Below are positions 45,250 to 54,451 of a stretch of DNA of 64,000 nt, one piece after another. Location of the stretch: assembly GCF_000317575.1 (NCBI RefSeq), contig NC_019748.1:1194001-1258000 (forward strand). Reading direction: 5' to 3'. The notes below the pieces were generated by a model, which worked only from the letters and a program-made list of their open reading frames with translations, did no database searches and was not told the origin of the DNA. Position 1 is the stretch's first letter. Each line of letters opens with the position of its first letter. Made by a program: the position numbers and the translations under genes. The stretch comes from Stanieria cyanosphaera PCC 7437 (lineage in GTDB: Bacteria; Cyanobacteriota; Cyanobacteriia; Cyanobacteriales; Xenococcaceae).

Positions 45250-48200
45250 ATGACACAAGATGCGATCGCGATCGTTGGTATTGGCTGTCGTTTTCCTGGC
45301 GCAAAGAATCCTCAAGCTTTTTGGCAGTTGTTGCGCAAGGGAGGAGATGCAATTACAGAAGTACCTAAGTCGCGATGGGATGTAGATCAATATTATGACC
45401 CCAATCCTAGCAAAGAGGGTAAGGCTAATACTCGTTGGGGTGGGTTTTTAGAAGATATTGAATCTTTCGATCCTCTCTTTTTTGGCATTGCCCCCAAGGA
45501 AGCGATGACAATGGATCCCCAGCAGCGATTGTTATTAGAAGTTGCTTGGGAAGCATTAGAAGATGGGGGACAAATTCCAGCAAAATTAGCAGGGAGTCAA
45601 ACGGGTGTCTTTATTGGCATTGGTACGCACGATTATTCGATTTTGATGTGGCAAAATCCTGTGAGTGAACCCTACGCAACCACGGGAACGGGTAATTGTA
45701 TTGCTGCTAATCGGCTCTCTTATATCTTTGATTTTAAAGGACCTTCTTTGGCAGTTGACACTGCTTGTTCTTCTTCTTTAGTAGCTATTCATCTCGCTTG
45801 TCAAAGTATTTGGAATGGAGAGTCGACAATGGCGTTAGCAGGTGGGGTAAATGTGCTGCTGTTACCCACGATTGTTGTCGGTTTTGCCAAAGGCGGTTTT
45901 ATGTCTGCTGATGGTAAATGTAAAAGCTTCGATGCGGATGCTAATGGTTATGTTCGTAGTGAGGGGGCAGGAATTGTAGTTTTAAAACCATTATCCCAAG
46001 CCCAGAGCGATCGCGATCGCATTTATGCCATTATTAAAGGTAGTGCGGTGAATCAGGATGGTTTTAGTAATGGGATTGCTGCACCGAACCCCGATGCCCA
46101 GGAAGCTGTATTAAGGAAAGCTTATCGACGGGCAGGAGTAGCACCTAATCAAGTTCAGTATCTTGAAGCACACGGTACGGGAACAAAATTAGGCGATCCT
46201 GTGGAAATGGAAGCTTTGGGGAGGGTTTTGAGTGAAAATCGCTCTTTTGAAGATTATTGTGCGATTGGTTCAGTTAAAACTAATATTGGGCATACAGAAA
46301 CTGCTGCTGGTGTGGCAGGATTAATTAAAGTTGCCTTATCTCTTTATCATCGGGAAATTCCTCCTAGTTTGCATTTCAAGCAACCAAATCCTGCGATTGA
46401 TTTTGCTAATTTACCTTTTCAAGTACAAACAAAATTAACTCCGTGGCGTGAAGAAAAGGAGATGATTGCTGGAGTTAATTCTTTTGGTTTTGGTGGTACG
46501 AATGCCCATGTGGTGTTATCTAATGCAGAAGGCAGAGGGCAAGTGCAGAGGGGTAAAGAAGAGAAGAAATATTTTTTTAATTTATTTACTATTTCTGCGA
46601 AAAGTGAACGAGCGTTAAAAGATTTAGTTGTTAATTATCTTGAGTTTTTAGATTGTAATCCTGATATTTCTTTAACAGATCTTTGTTTTACTGCTAATGC
46701 CAGAAGAACTCATTTTAATTATCGTTTTGCTATTGTTACTGAATCAATTCCAGAATTGCAATTACAACTAAATAATTTTGTTTCTAATCAAGAAACCACA
46801 GGATTATTTTCAGGACAAAAGAAAATTGATATAAATTATCAAAATCCAATTGCCTTTTTGTTTACTGGGCAGGGTTCACAATATGTAGGAATGGGTCAAG
46901 AATTATATGAAACCCAACCTATTTTTCGAGATAGTTTAAATCATTGTGCCGAAATTTTACAAGCATATTTAGATCGACCATTATTAGAAATAATTTATCC
47001 CGATAACGCTGTAGAGACGTTCCATAGAACGTCTCTACAGGATGTAAATCAAACTCAATATACTCAACCAGCTTTATTTGCAATTGAATATTCTCTTGCC
47101 CAATTATGGATGTCTTGGGGAATTAAACCAACGGTAGTAATGGGACATAGTATCGGAGAATATGTAGCAGCTTGCCTTGCAGGAGTATTTAGTTTAGAAG
47201 ATGCGTTAAAGTTGGTAGCTGTGAGAGGAAAATTGATGCAAAGTTTGCCTCAAAATGGAACGATGGCATCAGTTTTAGCCTCAGAAGCAAAAGTTATTAA
47301 AGCGATTCAAGACTATCAAAATGAGATAGCTATAGCAGCAATTAATGGCTATCAAAGTATTGTTATTTCTGGAAAAAGTAATGCGATCGCAAAAATTATC
47401 AATCAATTAGAAGCTGAGGGAATTAAAACTAAACCATTAAATGTATCTCATGCTTTTCATTCTCCATTAATGCAACCAATGTTAGTAGAATTTGAACAGG
47501 TTGCTAGAGAAATAAAATATTCTAATCCTCAAATCAATCTTATTTCTAACGTTACAGGAAAATTAATTACAGAAGCAATCACTACTCCTGAATATTGGTG
47601 TCAGCATATCCTTCAACCTGTGCGATTTGTTAATAGTATCGAAACTTTATTTAATTTTGGTTGTGAAATTGCGATTGAATGTGGTGCTAAACCTATTTTA
47701 TTAGGAATGACTTCTGCTATTTTAGAAAAATCAAATAATAATTCATTCCTTAATTTACTGCCAAGCCTTCGTCCGCCTCAATCAGATTATCAACAAATTT
47801 TACAAAGTTTGGGGCAACTTTATACGCAGGAAATTAAAATTAATTGGTCTAGTTTATATCAAGCTAATTTTCATCAAATAGTTTCTTTACCTACTTATCC
47901 TTTTCAAAGAAAACGGTATTGGTGGGAAGGTATTAAATTACCTGTAGAGCAAATTAGTTTTGCTGCTGGCAAACAATTAAAATCTTCTCAGTTACATCCT
48001 TTACTTGAGCAAAAAATTTATTTAGCGAGTAGTGAAGAAATAGTTTTTCAGGTTGAACTTAGTCCAGATAATCCTTTTTATTTAAAAGATCATTGTCTTG
48101 GTAATACAGTAATTTTTCCTGCTACTGGTTATTTAGAAATGGCATTAGCAGCAGGAGCTAATCTATATCAGATAAATAGTAATATTTTAATAAAAAATTT

Positions 48201-51200
48201 TTTAATCGAGCAAGCTTTAGTTTTATCTTTTGACGAAAATAAAATAGTTCAAATAGTATTGAAACCTCAATCAGATTCAGAATATACTTGGCAAATTTTT
48301 AGTTTAAATGAATCACAAGCTAAATTTACTTCTCATGCAACAGGAAAAATTAAGTTAGTTACTCAAACAAAGAAGCATTTTTACAAGAATATAAAACAAT
48401 TACAACAAAATTGTCTTGACAATCTTTTATCAATCAAAGATTATTATCAACAGCTACAACAGCAAGGATTAAATTACGGTAAAAACTTCCAAGCTCTTCA
48501 AGAAATTTGGCAAAGTGAAGATAAAGTTTTTGGAAAAATTCAGTTACCTGATGATTTAATTTCTGAAGCAAATCAGTATCAGTTACATCCTGTTTTATTT
48601 GATGCCTGTTTTCAACTTTTAGGTACAGCAATTAAACAACAAAAAACAGGGTCATATTTACCAGTAGGAATAGAAAACTTATACTTTTATTGTCAGCCCA
48701 ATCATTGTATTTGGTGTCAAGTAGAAATTAAACCAAGTAATAATTCACAAAGTGTACAAGCTGATTTAGTTTTATTGAATAGTAATGGATTAATTCTAGC
48801 TAAAGTTCAGGGTTTATTGCTTCAATATGTTAATCAACAATCGTTAACAAAATTAACTCAAACCAAAATAAATAAATTAAATTTATCTGAGCATTTATAT
48901 CAATTAGTTTGGTTTCCTAATTCTAATCATAATATCGCGCAGAAAAGCAAAGATACAGAGGAGAGAAAAGAGAGATTTATTTCTTTGGAGGCAACTGAGT
49001 ATCAAGTTTGTGTTGATCATTGGTTGATTTTTGCGGATCGATATGGTGTTGGAGAGAAACTGGCAGAGGAGTTAGAAAAGAGTGATCGTTCTTGTCTGCT
49101 GGTTTTTCCTAAAGCTCTCGAAGATTGTGTTGAAGATACCAATTTTAGATACAGTCTCGATCGCAATTCTAGAGAAGATTGGCAAAAATTACTGAAAGAT
49201 TATGTTCAAACTAATATCGGCATAGTTTTTTTATGGAGTTTGGATGAGACGGAAGATTTTGTAACGACACAACAACAAGGTTGCGGTAGTGTTTTATATT
49301 TAATCCAGTCTTTATTAGAAAATAAATCGCTTCAAGTTGCAAAACTTTTATTAGTTACTCAGGAAACTCAAGCAGTAACAGCAAACCAAGCTTCTTTACA
49401 AGTTCAACATTCTTCTTTGTGGGGTTTAGGAAGAGTAATTAACACAGAACATCCCCAGCTTAATTGCACTTTACTAGATCTTGATGGTTTTGATCCAGTT
49501 ACTTGTGTTTTATCAGAATTAAATTCCATTCAACAGGAACATCAAGTTGCTTATCGTCAAGGAAATCGTTATGTAGCAAGGTTAGATAGATATAAATTAT
49601 TAACTAAAACTAACCAAGAATCATTTCGTCTACAAATCTCTGATTACGGGATGTTAGATCGTTTGGCAATTGTATGCGATCGCGTAAACTCACCCAAACC
49701 AGGAGAGGTAACTATAGAAGTATGTGCAGCCGGGGTTAATTTCCGTGATGTTCTCAATGCTTTGGGGATGTTGCAAGAATATCTAACTTCAATGGGTTTT
49801 ACTAATGCTAGTGATATTCCTTTTGGTGGCGAATGTGCAGGAAGAATTGTCGCCGTCGGAGAAGGAGTAACGGAATTTCAAATTGGAGATGAGGTTATTG
49901 CTGCCCAAGCCATTGGTAGTATAGCGAGTCATGTGGTTGTGAATGCAAATTTTGTGATTGCCAAACCAACCCAGCTTAGTTTTACTGAAGCAGCTACGAT
50001 TCCCACAACTTTTTTAACTGCTTATTACGGATTACATAAATTAGCCCAGATTAAAGCAGGGGACTCGATTTTAATTCATGCTGCTGCGGGTGGAGTAGGT
50101 TTAGCTGCGATACAAATAGCCCAACAAGCATCCGCAGAAGTTTATGCTACTGCTAGCCTCAGTAAATGGGATTTTCTCAAATCTATCGGAATTAAATATG
50201 TCATGAATTCCCGTAGTTTGGATTTTGCGGAGGAGATTAAGCAGCTAAGCGCAGGAAAAGGGATAGATATTGTTTTAAACAGTCTTAATGGCGAATATAT
50301 TTCTAAAAATTTAGATATTTTGGCTTCAGGAGGTAAATTTGTTGAAATTGGCAAGCTGGGAATTTGGGATGAAAGTCAGATCAAAGCTAAACGAAATGAT
50401 GTTGCTTATTATCTTTTCGATCTTTTAGAAGTATCTCAACAAAATCCAAGTTTAATTAAACAAATGCTTGGGGAATTAATGCAGCAGTTTAGATTAGGTA
50501 AATTAAAACCTCTCCATCATCAAGTATTTCCAATCACAGAAGCGGAATCTGCTTTTCGTCATATGGCTGCTGCCAAACATATTGGTAAAGTCGTGATTGA
50601 TTGTAAGGGCGGTTTGCAAACCGCCCTTACGCAAATAAATGATCAAGGTAGTTATTTAATTACAGGTGGTTTGGGTGCGTTAGGATTACAAGTTGCCCGA
50701 TGGTTAGTAGACAAAGGTGCTAGAAATTTAATTTTAGTAGGTAGAAGTAAACCAAATTCAGAAGCAAAAGTCATTATTCAGCAGCTAGAAGAAACAGGCG
50801 CGCAAATTGAAGTCATTCAAGCTGATATTGCTAATTTAGAAGCGGTAAACAGAATTGTAAGGGCGAACAGCAGTTCGCCCCTACTGAAGGGAATTATTCA
50901 CGCTGCGGGAATTATCGATGACGGTTTATTACAACAATTATCTTGGGAACGTTTTGCCAAAGTAATTTCCCCTAAAATTATGGGGGCATGGAATCTACAT
51001 CTGGCAACACAAAATTTACCCCTCGATTTTTTTGTCTGCTTTTCCTCAATTACTTCAATCTTAGGAACATTTGGGCAAGGCAATTATGCTGCTGCTAATT
51101 CTTTTATGGATGCTTTGATGCATTATCGTCGAAGTTTTGGTTTACCTGGTTTAAGTATTAACTGGGGATTGTGGGATGATCTTGGTATGGCTGCGAGTTT

Positions 51201-53034
51201 AAATGCAGAGGTAAAAGCAAGATTTAGTGATGAAGGATTAGAAACAATTGAATTAAACTCTGGATTAGAATTATTAGAACAGTTATTGCTTCAAAATCAC
51301 TCTCAATTAGCAGTCTTTCCTGTCGATTGGTCAAAATTTCTGTCTGCAAAACCAGAAAATACTTTTTTTCAGTTATTTAAGCCTAAATCTGAAGTAAAAA
51401 ATCAACCAATTTCTAATTTAAACCCAATATTTTCCAATATCTCAGCTTTTCAGCAACATATTCAAACTCAAGTAGCCAAAGTTTTAGGTTTTAGCGATCG
51501 CAAATCTGTGGATGTACAAGAAAACTTTGCTGATTTGGGAATGGATTCTTTAATGGCAGTGGAATTAAAAAATCAATTACAAACTAGTCTAAAAATAGAT
51601 ATTCCTCTTACCATTACTTTTGATTATCCCACTGTTGAAGCTTTGGCTAATTATTTGTTTGAAAAGATTGCAGGAGAGGATAACAGTTACCAGTTATCAG
51701 TTACCAGTTATCAGTTACCACTTATAGAGACAGAAGAGAAAACATCTCCTTGGTTTAATACAGAAGTAGTCGATCACAATCGAATTGAAACAAAAGAAAA
51801 ACTCGAACCAATAGATAAAATTGAAATTAAGCCAGAATTTTGCGATTTTAAGTTTTTACCTCAATATCTCACTCTCAAACAAGATTTAAATCGCGTTGAA
51901 GCTATGGGTAATCCTTTCTTTACTATCCACGATGGTATTGCCAAAGATACTACTCAAATTCAAGGCAAGGAATTAATTAACTATTCTAGTTATAACTATG
52001 TGGGGATGTCTGGTGATCCGATTGTTACTCAAGCAGCCCAAAATGCGATCGCGCAATACGGAACTTCTGTTTCTGCTAGTAGGTTGGTTTCAGGAGAAAG
52101 AGCGATTCATGGGGAGCTAGAGCGAGAAATTGCTGATTTTATCGGAACTGAAGATTGTATTGCCTATATTGGCGGTCATGCGACCAATGTTACCACGATT
52201 GGGCATTTATTTAGCGATCGCGATTTAATTGTCTGTGACTCTCTCAGTCACAATAGTATTCAAGAAGGGTGTAAATTATCTGGTGCAACTAAAATTGAAT
52301 TTCCCCACAATAACTATCAAAAATTAGCCGAAATCTTGGCGCAACATCGCTATAGTTATGAAAAAGTTTTAATTGCGATCGAAGGTGTTTATAGTACTGA
52401 TGGAGATCTTGCCCCGCTACCAGAAATCATTGAAATAAAAAAACGCTATCAAACCTTTTTATTAGTAGATGAAGCTCATTCAATTGGAGTATTAGGTTCA
52501 ACTGGAAGAGGTATCTCAGAGCATTTTAAAATTAACCCTGCCGATGTTGATTTATGGATGGGAACACTGAGTAAATCTTTTGCTAGTTGCGGTGGTTATA
52601 TCGCAGGTTGTCGAGAATTAATTGAATATCTTAAATATACTTCCCCTGGTTTTGTATTTAGTGTGGGAATGTCTCCAGCCAATACCACAGCAGCTTTGAA
52701 AGCCCTAAAACTATTAAAAATTCAGCCAGAAAGAGTGATTCGTTTACAAGCGCGATCGCGTTTTTTTTTAGAATTAGCTAAGAGTAAAGGATTGAATACA
52801 GGTGCAAGTAAAGATTCTCCCATTATTCCAATTATTATTGGTGAACCATACAAAGCTGTACAGTTATCTCAACAATTATCTCAACAAGGAATTAATGTTC
52901 AACCAATGGTTTATCCTTCAGTTCCTTATGATGCAGCACGATTACGTTTCTTTATGACTTGTTTGCATAGTGAAGCACAAATTGAGTTTTCTTTAAATAG
53001 TTTAGTAAGAATTTTAAAGAATAATTTTAAATAG
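45250..53034 (+). CDS. Type I polyketide synthase fused to an alpha-oxoamine synthase
   Basis: About 2,594 residues in one frame. Domains in order: KS (about 1-430; Cys173, His308, His348), AT (about 530-840; Ser634, and HAFH, the malonyl-CoA mark), DH (about 915-1195; His948, Asp1118), a structural KR-like linker, ER (about 1465-1780; NADPH loop AAAGGVGLAA), KR (about 1800-1985; SS and YAAAN), ACP (about 2065-2140; Ser2100) and a PLP-dependent oxoamine synthase (about 2200-2594; DEAHSIG, Lys2442 in LSKSF). It should make a fully reduced chain on the ACP and release it by condensing with an amino acid, as SPT, BioF, PigH, SxtA or Fum1/Fum8 do. There is no thioesterase or methyltransferase. 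Product identity is inference. I chose ATG 45250; a TTG at 45238 is possible. Confidence 0.93.
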   Translation: MTQDAIAIVGIGCRFPGAKNPQAFWQLLRKGGDAITEVPKSRWDVDQYYDPNPSKEGKANTRWGGFLEDIESFDPLFFGIAPKEAMTMDPQQRLLLEVAWEALEDGGQIPAKLAGSQTGVFIGIGTHDYSILMWQNPVSEPYATTGTGNCIAANRLSYIFDFKGPSLAVDTACSSSLVAIHLACQSIWNGESTMALAGGVNVLLLPTIVVGFAKGGFMSADGKCKSFDADANGYVRSEGAGIVVLKPLSQAQSDRDRIYAIIKGSAVNQDGFSNGIAAPNPDAQEAVLRKAYRRAGVAPNQVQYLEAHGTGTKLGDPVEMEALGRVLSENRSFEDYCAIGSVKTNIGHTETAAGVAGLIKVALSLYHREIPPSLHFKQPNPAIDFANLPFQVQTKLTPWREEKEMIAGVNSFGFGGTNAHVVLSNAEGRGQVQRGKEEKKYFFNLFTISAKSERALKDLVVNYLEFLDCNPDISLTDLCFTANARRTHFNYRFAIVTESIPELQLQLNNFVSNQETTGLFSGQKKIDINYQNPIAFLFTGQGSQYVGMGQELYETQPIFRDSLNHCAEILQAYLDRPLLEIIYPDNAVETFHRTSLQDVNQTQYTQPALFAIEYSLAQLWMSWGIKPTVVMGHSIGEYVAACLAGVFSLEDALKLVAVRGKLMQSLPQNGTMASVLASEAKVIKAIQDYQNEIAIAAINGYQSIVISGKSNAIAKIINQLEAEGIKTKPLNVSHAFHSPLMQPMLVEFEQVAREIKYSNPQINLISNVTGKLITEAITTPEYWCQHILQPVRFVNSIETLFNFGCEIAIECGAKPILLGMTSAILEKSNNNSFLNLLPSLRPPQSDYQQILQSLGQLYTQEIKINWSSLYQANFHQIVSLPTYPFQRKRYWWEGIKLPVEQISFAAGKQLKSSQLHPLLEQKIYLASSEEIVFQVELSPDNPFYLKDHCLGNTVIFPATGYLEMALAAGANLYQINSNILIKNFLIEQALVLSFDENKIVQIVLKPQSDSEYTWQIFSLNESQAKFTSHATGKIKLVTQTKKHFYKNIKQLQQNCLDNLLSIKDYYQQLQQQGLNYGKNFQALQEIWQSEDKVFGKIQLPDDLISEANQYQLHPVLFDACFQLLGTAIKQQKTGSYLPVGIENLYFYCQPNHCIWCQVEIKPSNNSQSVQADLVLLNSNGLILAKVQGLLLQYVNQQSLTKLTQTKINKLNLSEHLYQLVWFPNSNHNIAQKSKDTEERKERFISLEATEYQVCVDHWLIFADRYGVGEKLAEELEKSDRSCLLVFPKALEDCVEDTNFRYSLDRNSREDWQKLLKDYVQTNIGIVFLWSLDETEDFVTTQQQGCGSVLYLIQSLLENKSLQVAKLLLVTQETQAVTANQASLQVQHSSLWGLGRVINTEHPQLNCTLLDLDGFDPVTCVLSELNSIQQEHQVAYRQGNRYVARLDRYKLLTKTNQESFRLQISDYGMLDRLAIVCDRVNSPKPGEVTIEVCAAGVNFRDVLNALGMLQEYLTSMGFTNASDIPFGGECAGRIVAVGEGVTEFQIGDEVIAAQAIGSIASHVVVNANFVIAKPTQLSFTEAATIPTTFLTAYYGLHKLAQIKAGDSILIHAAAGGVGLAAIQIAQQASAEVYATASLSKWDFLKSIGIKYVMNSRSLDFAEEIKQLSAGKGIDIVLNSLNGEYISKNLDILASGGKFVEIGKLGIWDESQIKAKRNDVAYYLFDLLEVSQQNPSLIKQMLGELMQQFRLGKLKPLHHQVFPITEAESAFRHMAAAKHIGKVVIDCKGGLQTALTQINDQGSYLITGGLGALGLQVARWLVDKGARNLILVGRSKPNSEAKVIIQQLEETGAQIEVIQADIANLEAVNRIVRANSSSPLLKGIIHAAGIIDDGLLQQLSWERFAKVISPKIMGAWNLHLATQNLPLDFFVCFSSITSILGTFGQGNYAAANSFMDALMHYRRSFGLPGLSINWGLWDDLGMAASLNAEVKARFSDEGLETIELNSGLELLEQLLLQNHSQLAVFPVDWSKFLSAKPENTFFQLFKPKSEVKNQPISNLNPIFSNISAFQQHIQTQVAKVLGFSDRKSVDVQENFADLGMDSLMAVELKNQLQTSLKIDIPLTITFDYPTVEALANYLFEKIAGEDNSYQLSVTSYQLPLIETEEKTSPWFNTEVVDHNRIETKEKLEPIDKIEIKPEFCDFKFLPQYLTLKQDLNRVEAMGNPFFTIHDGIAKDTTQIQGKELINYSSYNYVGMSGDPIVTQAAQNAIAQYGTSVSASRLVSGERAIHGELEREIADFIGTEDCIAYIGGHATNVTTIGHLFSDRDLIVCDSLSHNSIQEGCKLSGATKIEFPHNNYQKLAEILAQHRYSYEKVLIAIEGVYSTDGDLAPLPEIIEIKKRYQTFLLVDEAHSIGVLGSTGRGISEHFKINPADVDLWMGTLSKSFASCGGYIAGCRELIEYLKYTSPGFVFSVGMSPANTTAALKALKLLKIQPERVIRLQARSRFFLELAKSKGLNTGASKDSPIIPIIIGEPYKAVQLSQQLSQQGINVQPMVYPSVPYDAARLRFFMTCLHSEAQIEFSLNSLVRILKNNFK
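47011..47038. repeat. 28-bp palindrome inside the PKS gene (AT domain)
   Basis: Perfect 12-bp arms (GTAGAGACGTTC / GAACGTCTCTAC) around CATA. It is translated in frame as residues 588-597 (VETFHRTSL), in the surface stretch between two AT helices. It has the look of dispersed cyanobacterial palindromes normally found between genes. Confidence 0.85.
50603..50630. repeat. 28-bp perfect palindrome inside the PKS gene (ER-KR linker)
   Basis: The 28 bases equal their own reverse complement; the arms are GTAAGGGCGGTTTG. Translated as KGGLQTAL at about residues 1785-1794, just before the KR nucleotide-binding loop. Confidence 0.85.
50857..50884. repeat. 28-bp palindrome inside the PKS gene (KR domain)
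   Basis: Arms GTAAGGGCGAAC / GTTCGCCCCTAC (11 of 12 paired) around AGCA. Translated as VRANSSSPLL at about residues 1870-1879, directly before GIIHAAGIIDDGLL of the KR. It shares the GTAAGGGCG start with the palindrome at 50603. Confidence 0.85.
51684..51718 (+). repeat. Heptamer tandem repeat inside the PKS gene
   Basis: Five units of CAGTTA(C/T) in a row, alternating C and T at the last base. Translated as SYQLSVTSYQL (about residues 2146-2157) in the linker between ACP and oxoamine synthase. The same heptamer forms the array at 55301-55398. Confidence 0.9.
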
Positions 53035-53082
53035 CCAAGCAATCAGTTACCAATCAACTATAGCGTTTCTCGAATCCACGAG

Positions 53083-53111
53083 GTACATCCGTTCGATACT
53101 GATAGAGCGTT
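53083..53111 (+). repeat. Dispersed 29-bp repeat, copy 2
   Basis: Partner of 42217-42245 with three mismatches. It lies just after the polyketide synthase gene in a 351-bp gap (53035-53385) that is mostly dispersed-repeat DNA and has no gene I can support. Confidence 0.75.
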
Positions 53112-53152
53112 AATGGTTGATTGTTTGTCCACAGCCAATAGCAGATCAACTT

Positions 53153-53193
53153 TTTGATCCTTCGTTTCACGTTTCTGACGCCGAAGCGCTTTT
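53153..53193 (+). repeat. 41-bp dispersed repeat, copy 2
   Basis: Identical to 18478-18518. It is followed at once by TACAGACGTA, the left half of the palindrome seen at 24884 and 3746, so different repeat families are nested here. Confidence 0.9.
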
Positions 53194-53385
53194 GTACAGA
53201 CGTAACATCCAATATGAGAACTGCTATATATTCGATTCAACTGCAAATAGCTGTAATTTATAAATCTTTCGTGGGATGAAAAGTCAGTCAAACTAAAAAT
53301 ACGATGAGGAAGTTAGTTAAGCCAAACCTCGACACAGTTCACGAGAAAGCTAATTAACAGTATTAACCTCATTAAGGATTTATTC

Positions 53386-53607
53386 ATGTTTTTAAAAGAC
53401 AAACAATCTGGTAGTCTGCTGAAAGTTGTAGAACTAGATGATTTATTTAGTCCAACTCATGATACTGTTCAAGGAAAATTACAAGATGGTCAAAATGAAC
53501 AACCAACAGAATCTTTTTCTAAAGAAGATTTAGTTTTTCCATCTGGAGAAAATCTTCCTCTCTGCTGGTTAGATGCGGATTATCGTTTGAAGTCTGATCC
53601 AGAGTAA
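53386..53607 (+). CDS. Small acidic protein of unknown function
   Basis: The 73-residue protein is acidic and soluble (MFLKDKQSGSLLKVVELDDLF...LPLCWLDADYRLKSDPE). The compact LCWLDADYR end and clean codon use suggest a real gene of the kind often listed as conserved in cyanobacteria, but I know no function. It is preceded by AAGGATTTATTC and followed by a hairpin. Confidence 0.6.
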   Translation: MFLKDKQSGSLLKVVELDDLFSPTHDTVQGKLQDGQNEQPTESFSKEDLVFPSGENLPLCWLDADYRLKSDPE

Positions 53608-53633
53608 CTTTGATTAAACAAGATTAAATCAGG

Positions 53634-53660
53634 GTGGGCAAATTTTTTTTGACCGCCCAC
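53634..53660. terminator. Hairpin after the small acidic protein gene
   Basis: GTGGGC at 53634-53639 pairs with GCCCAC at 53655-53660. The loop contains eight T residues. It lies 26 bp after the stop. Confidence 0.5.
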
Positions 53661-53785
53661 TGAATATTTAGGTCGCTGCAAAAGATATTTATTGCTAATA
53701 GTAATGGTAAAATTAGTTGTTGTGATCGCTTATTATTTTGTTTAAGATCATTCTAATAAAATAAATCAGAATTTTAAAACTAAAA

Positions 53786-54253
53786 TTATTGAGCTTGCTC
53801 GGTTTTTTCTGCTCTTAAACGGGTTAGTTTCAAATTAAATTTTCCCCCACTAGTTTCACCAAAAGCACGGACACGAACAATATATTGACCATCTTCATTA
53901 ATACGCGAAAATAATAAAGAATTAGTCGTGCCGTCCGGGCCATCATCGTTTTCAGCTACAGTAGAACCATCAGATGCTATCAGCATCACCATCGTATCGA
54001 AATCCTCAGAAATTAAGTCAATCGCCACTTGATCTCCTGCTTTAAGATTAACGGTATAATCTCTAGCAAAGCCTCCTTCTCCAGTGGGAATATCTCGTTC
54101 GGTTAAAGTATCAGCAATTTCCTTCTGGGAAGAGAGATCGATCGGATTATAAAGTTTAACTTGTGCTTTCACTGGTAAAGCTGTGAACTTCATTACAAGT
54201 AAAGCAGCACTTAAAACTAAAAAATACCAACGAAAGACAAATATACTATTCAT
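53786..54253 (-). CDS. Secreted PPC-domain protein
   Basis: This 155-residue protein has a signal peptide or anchor (about residues 5-30, ending VKAQ). A single beta-sandwich PPC-type domain follows, with YTVNLKAGDQVAIDLISEDFDTMVMLIASDGS, ENDDGPDG and GQYIVRVRAFG. PPC domains usually sit at the ends of secreted peptidases and help folding or binding; here the domain stands alone without a protease. It is divergent from the M48 gene across about 200 bp. Confidence 0.8.
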   Translation of the reverse strand: MNSIFVFRWYFLVLSAALLVMKFTALPVKAQVKLYNPIDLSSQKEIADTLTERDIPTGEGGFARDYTVNLKAGDQVAIDLISEDFDTMVMLIASDGSTVAENDDGPDGTTNSLLFSRINEDGQYIVRVRAFGETSGGKFNLKLTRLRAEKTEQAQ

Positions 54254-54451
54254 ACAAGAGAAATAAAGGGTTAATTTAAACCTATTTATTAATATACAAT
54301 GAGCAGATTTTAGCTGTTAGTTTCACGATCTATACATCCCTAGGATACTACATCATTTTCAGCGACTTAATAAAATTATCTAGAAGACTAAAGAAAGATA
54401 ATTTTTGGTCATGATACTATCCTTTCAAAGTCTAATTGGAGTAAGTAATCA

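Noticed and set aside
53060-53100. A tRNA-like TTCGAATCC-type stretch and GTTCGATAC after the PKS gene
   Set aside because: No acceptor, D or anticodon arm can be paired around it, and the second part belongs to a dispersed repeat.
53058-53291. A 77-codon minus-strand open frame after the PKS gene
   Set aside because: It is made almost wholly of dispersed-repeat sequence (53083-53111 and 53153-53193) and has no protein-like composition or ribosome site.
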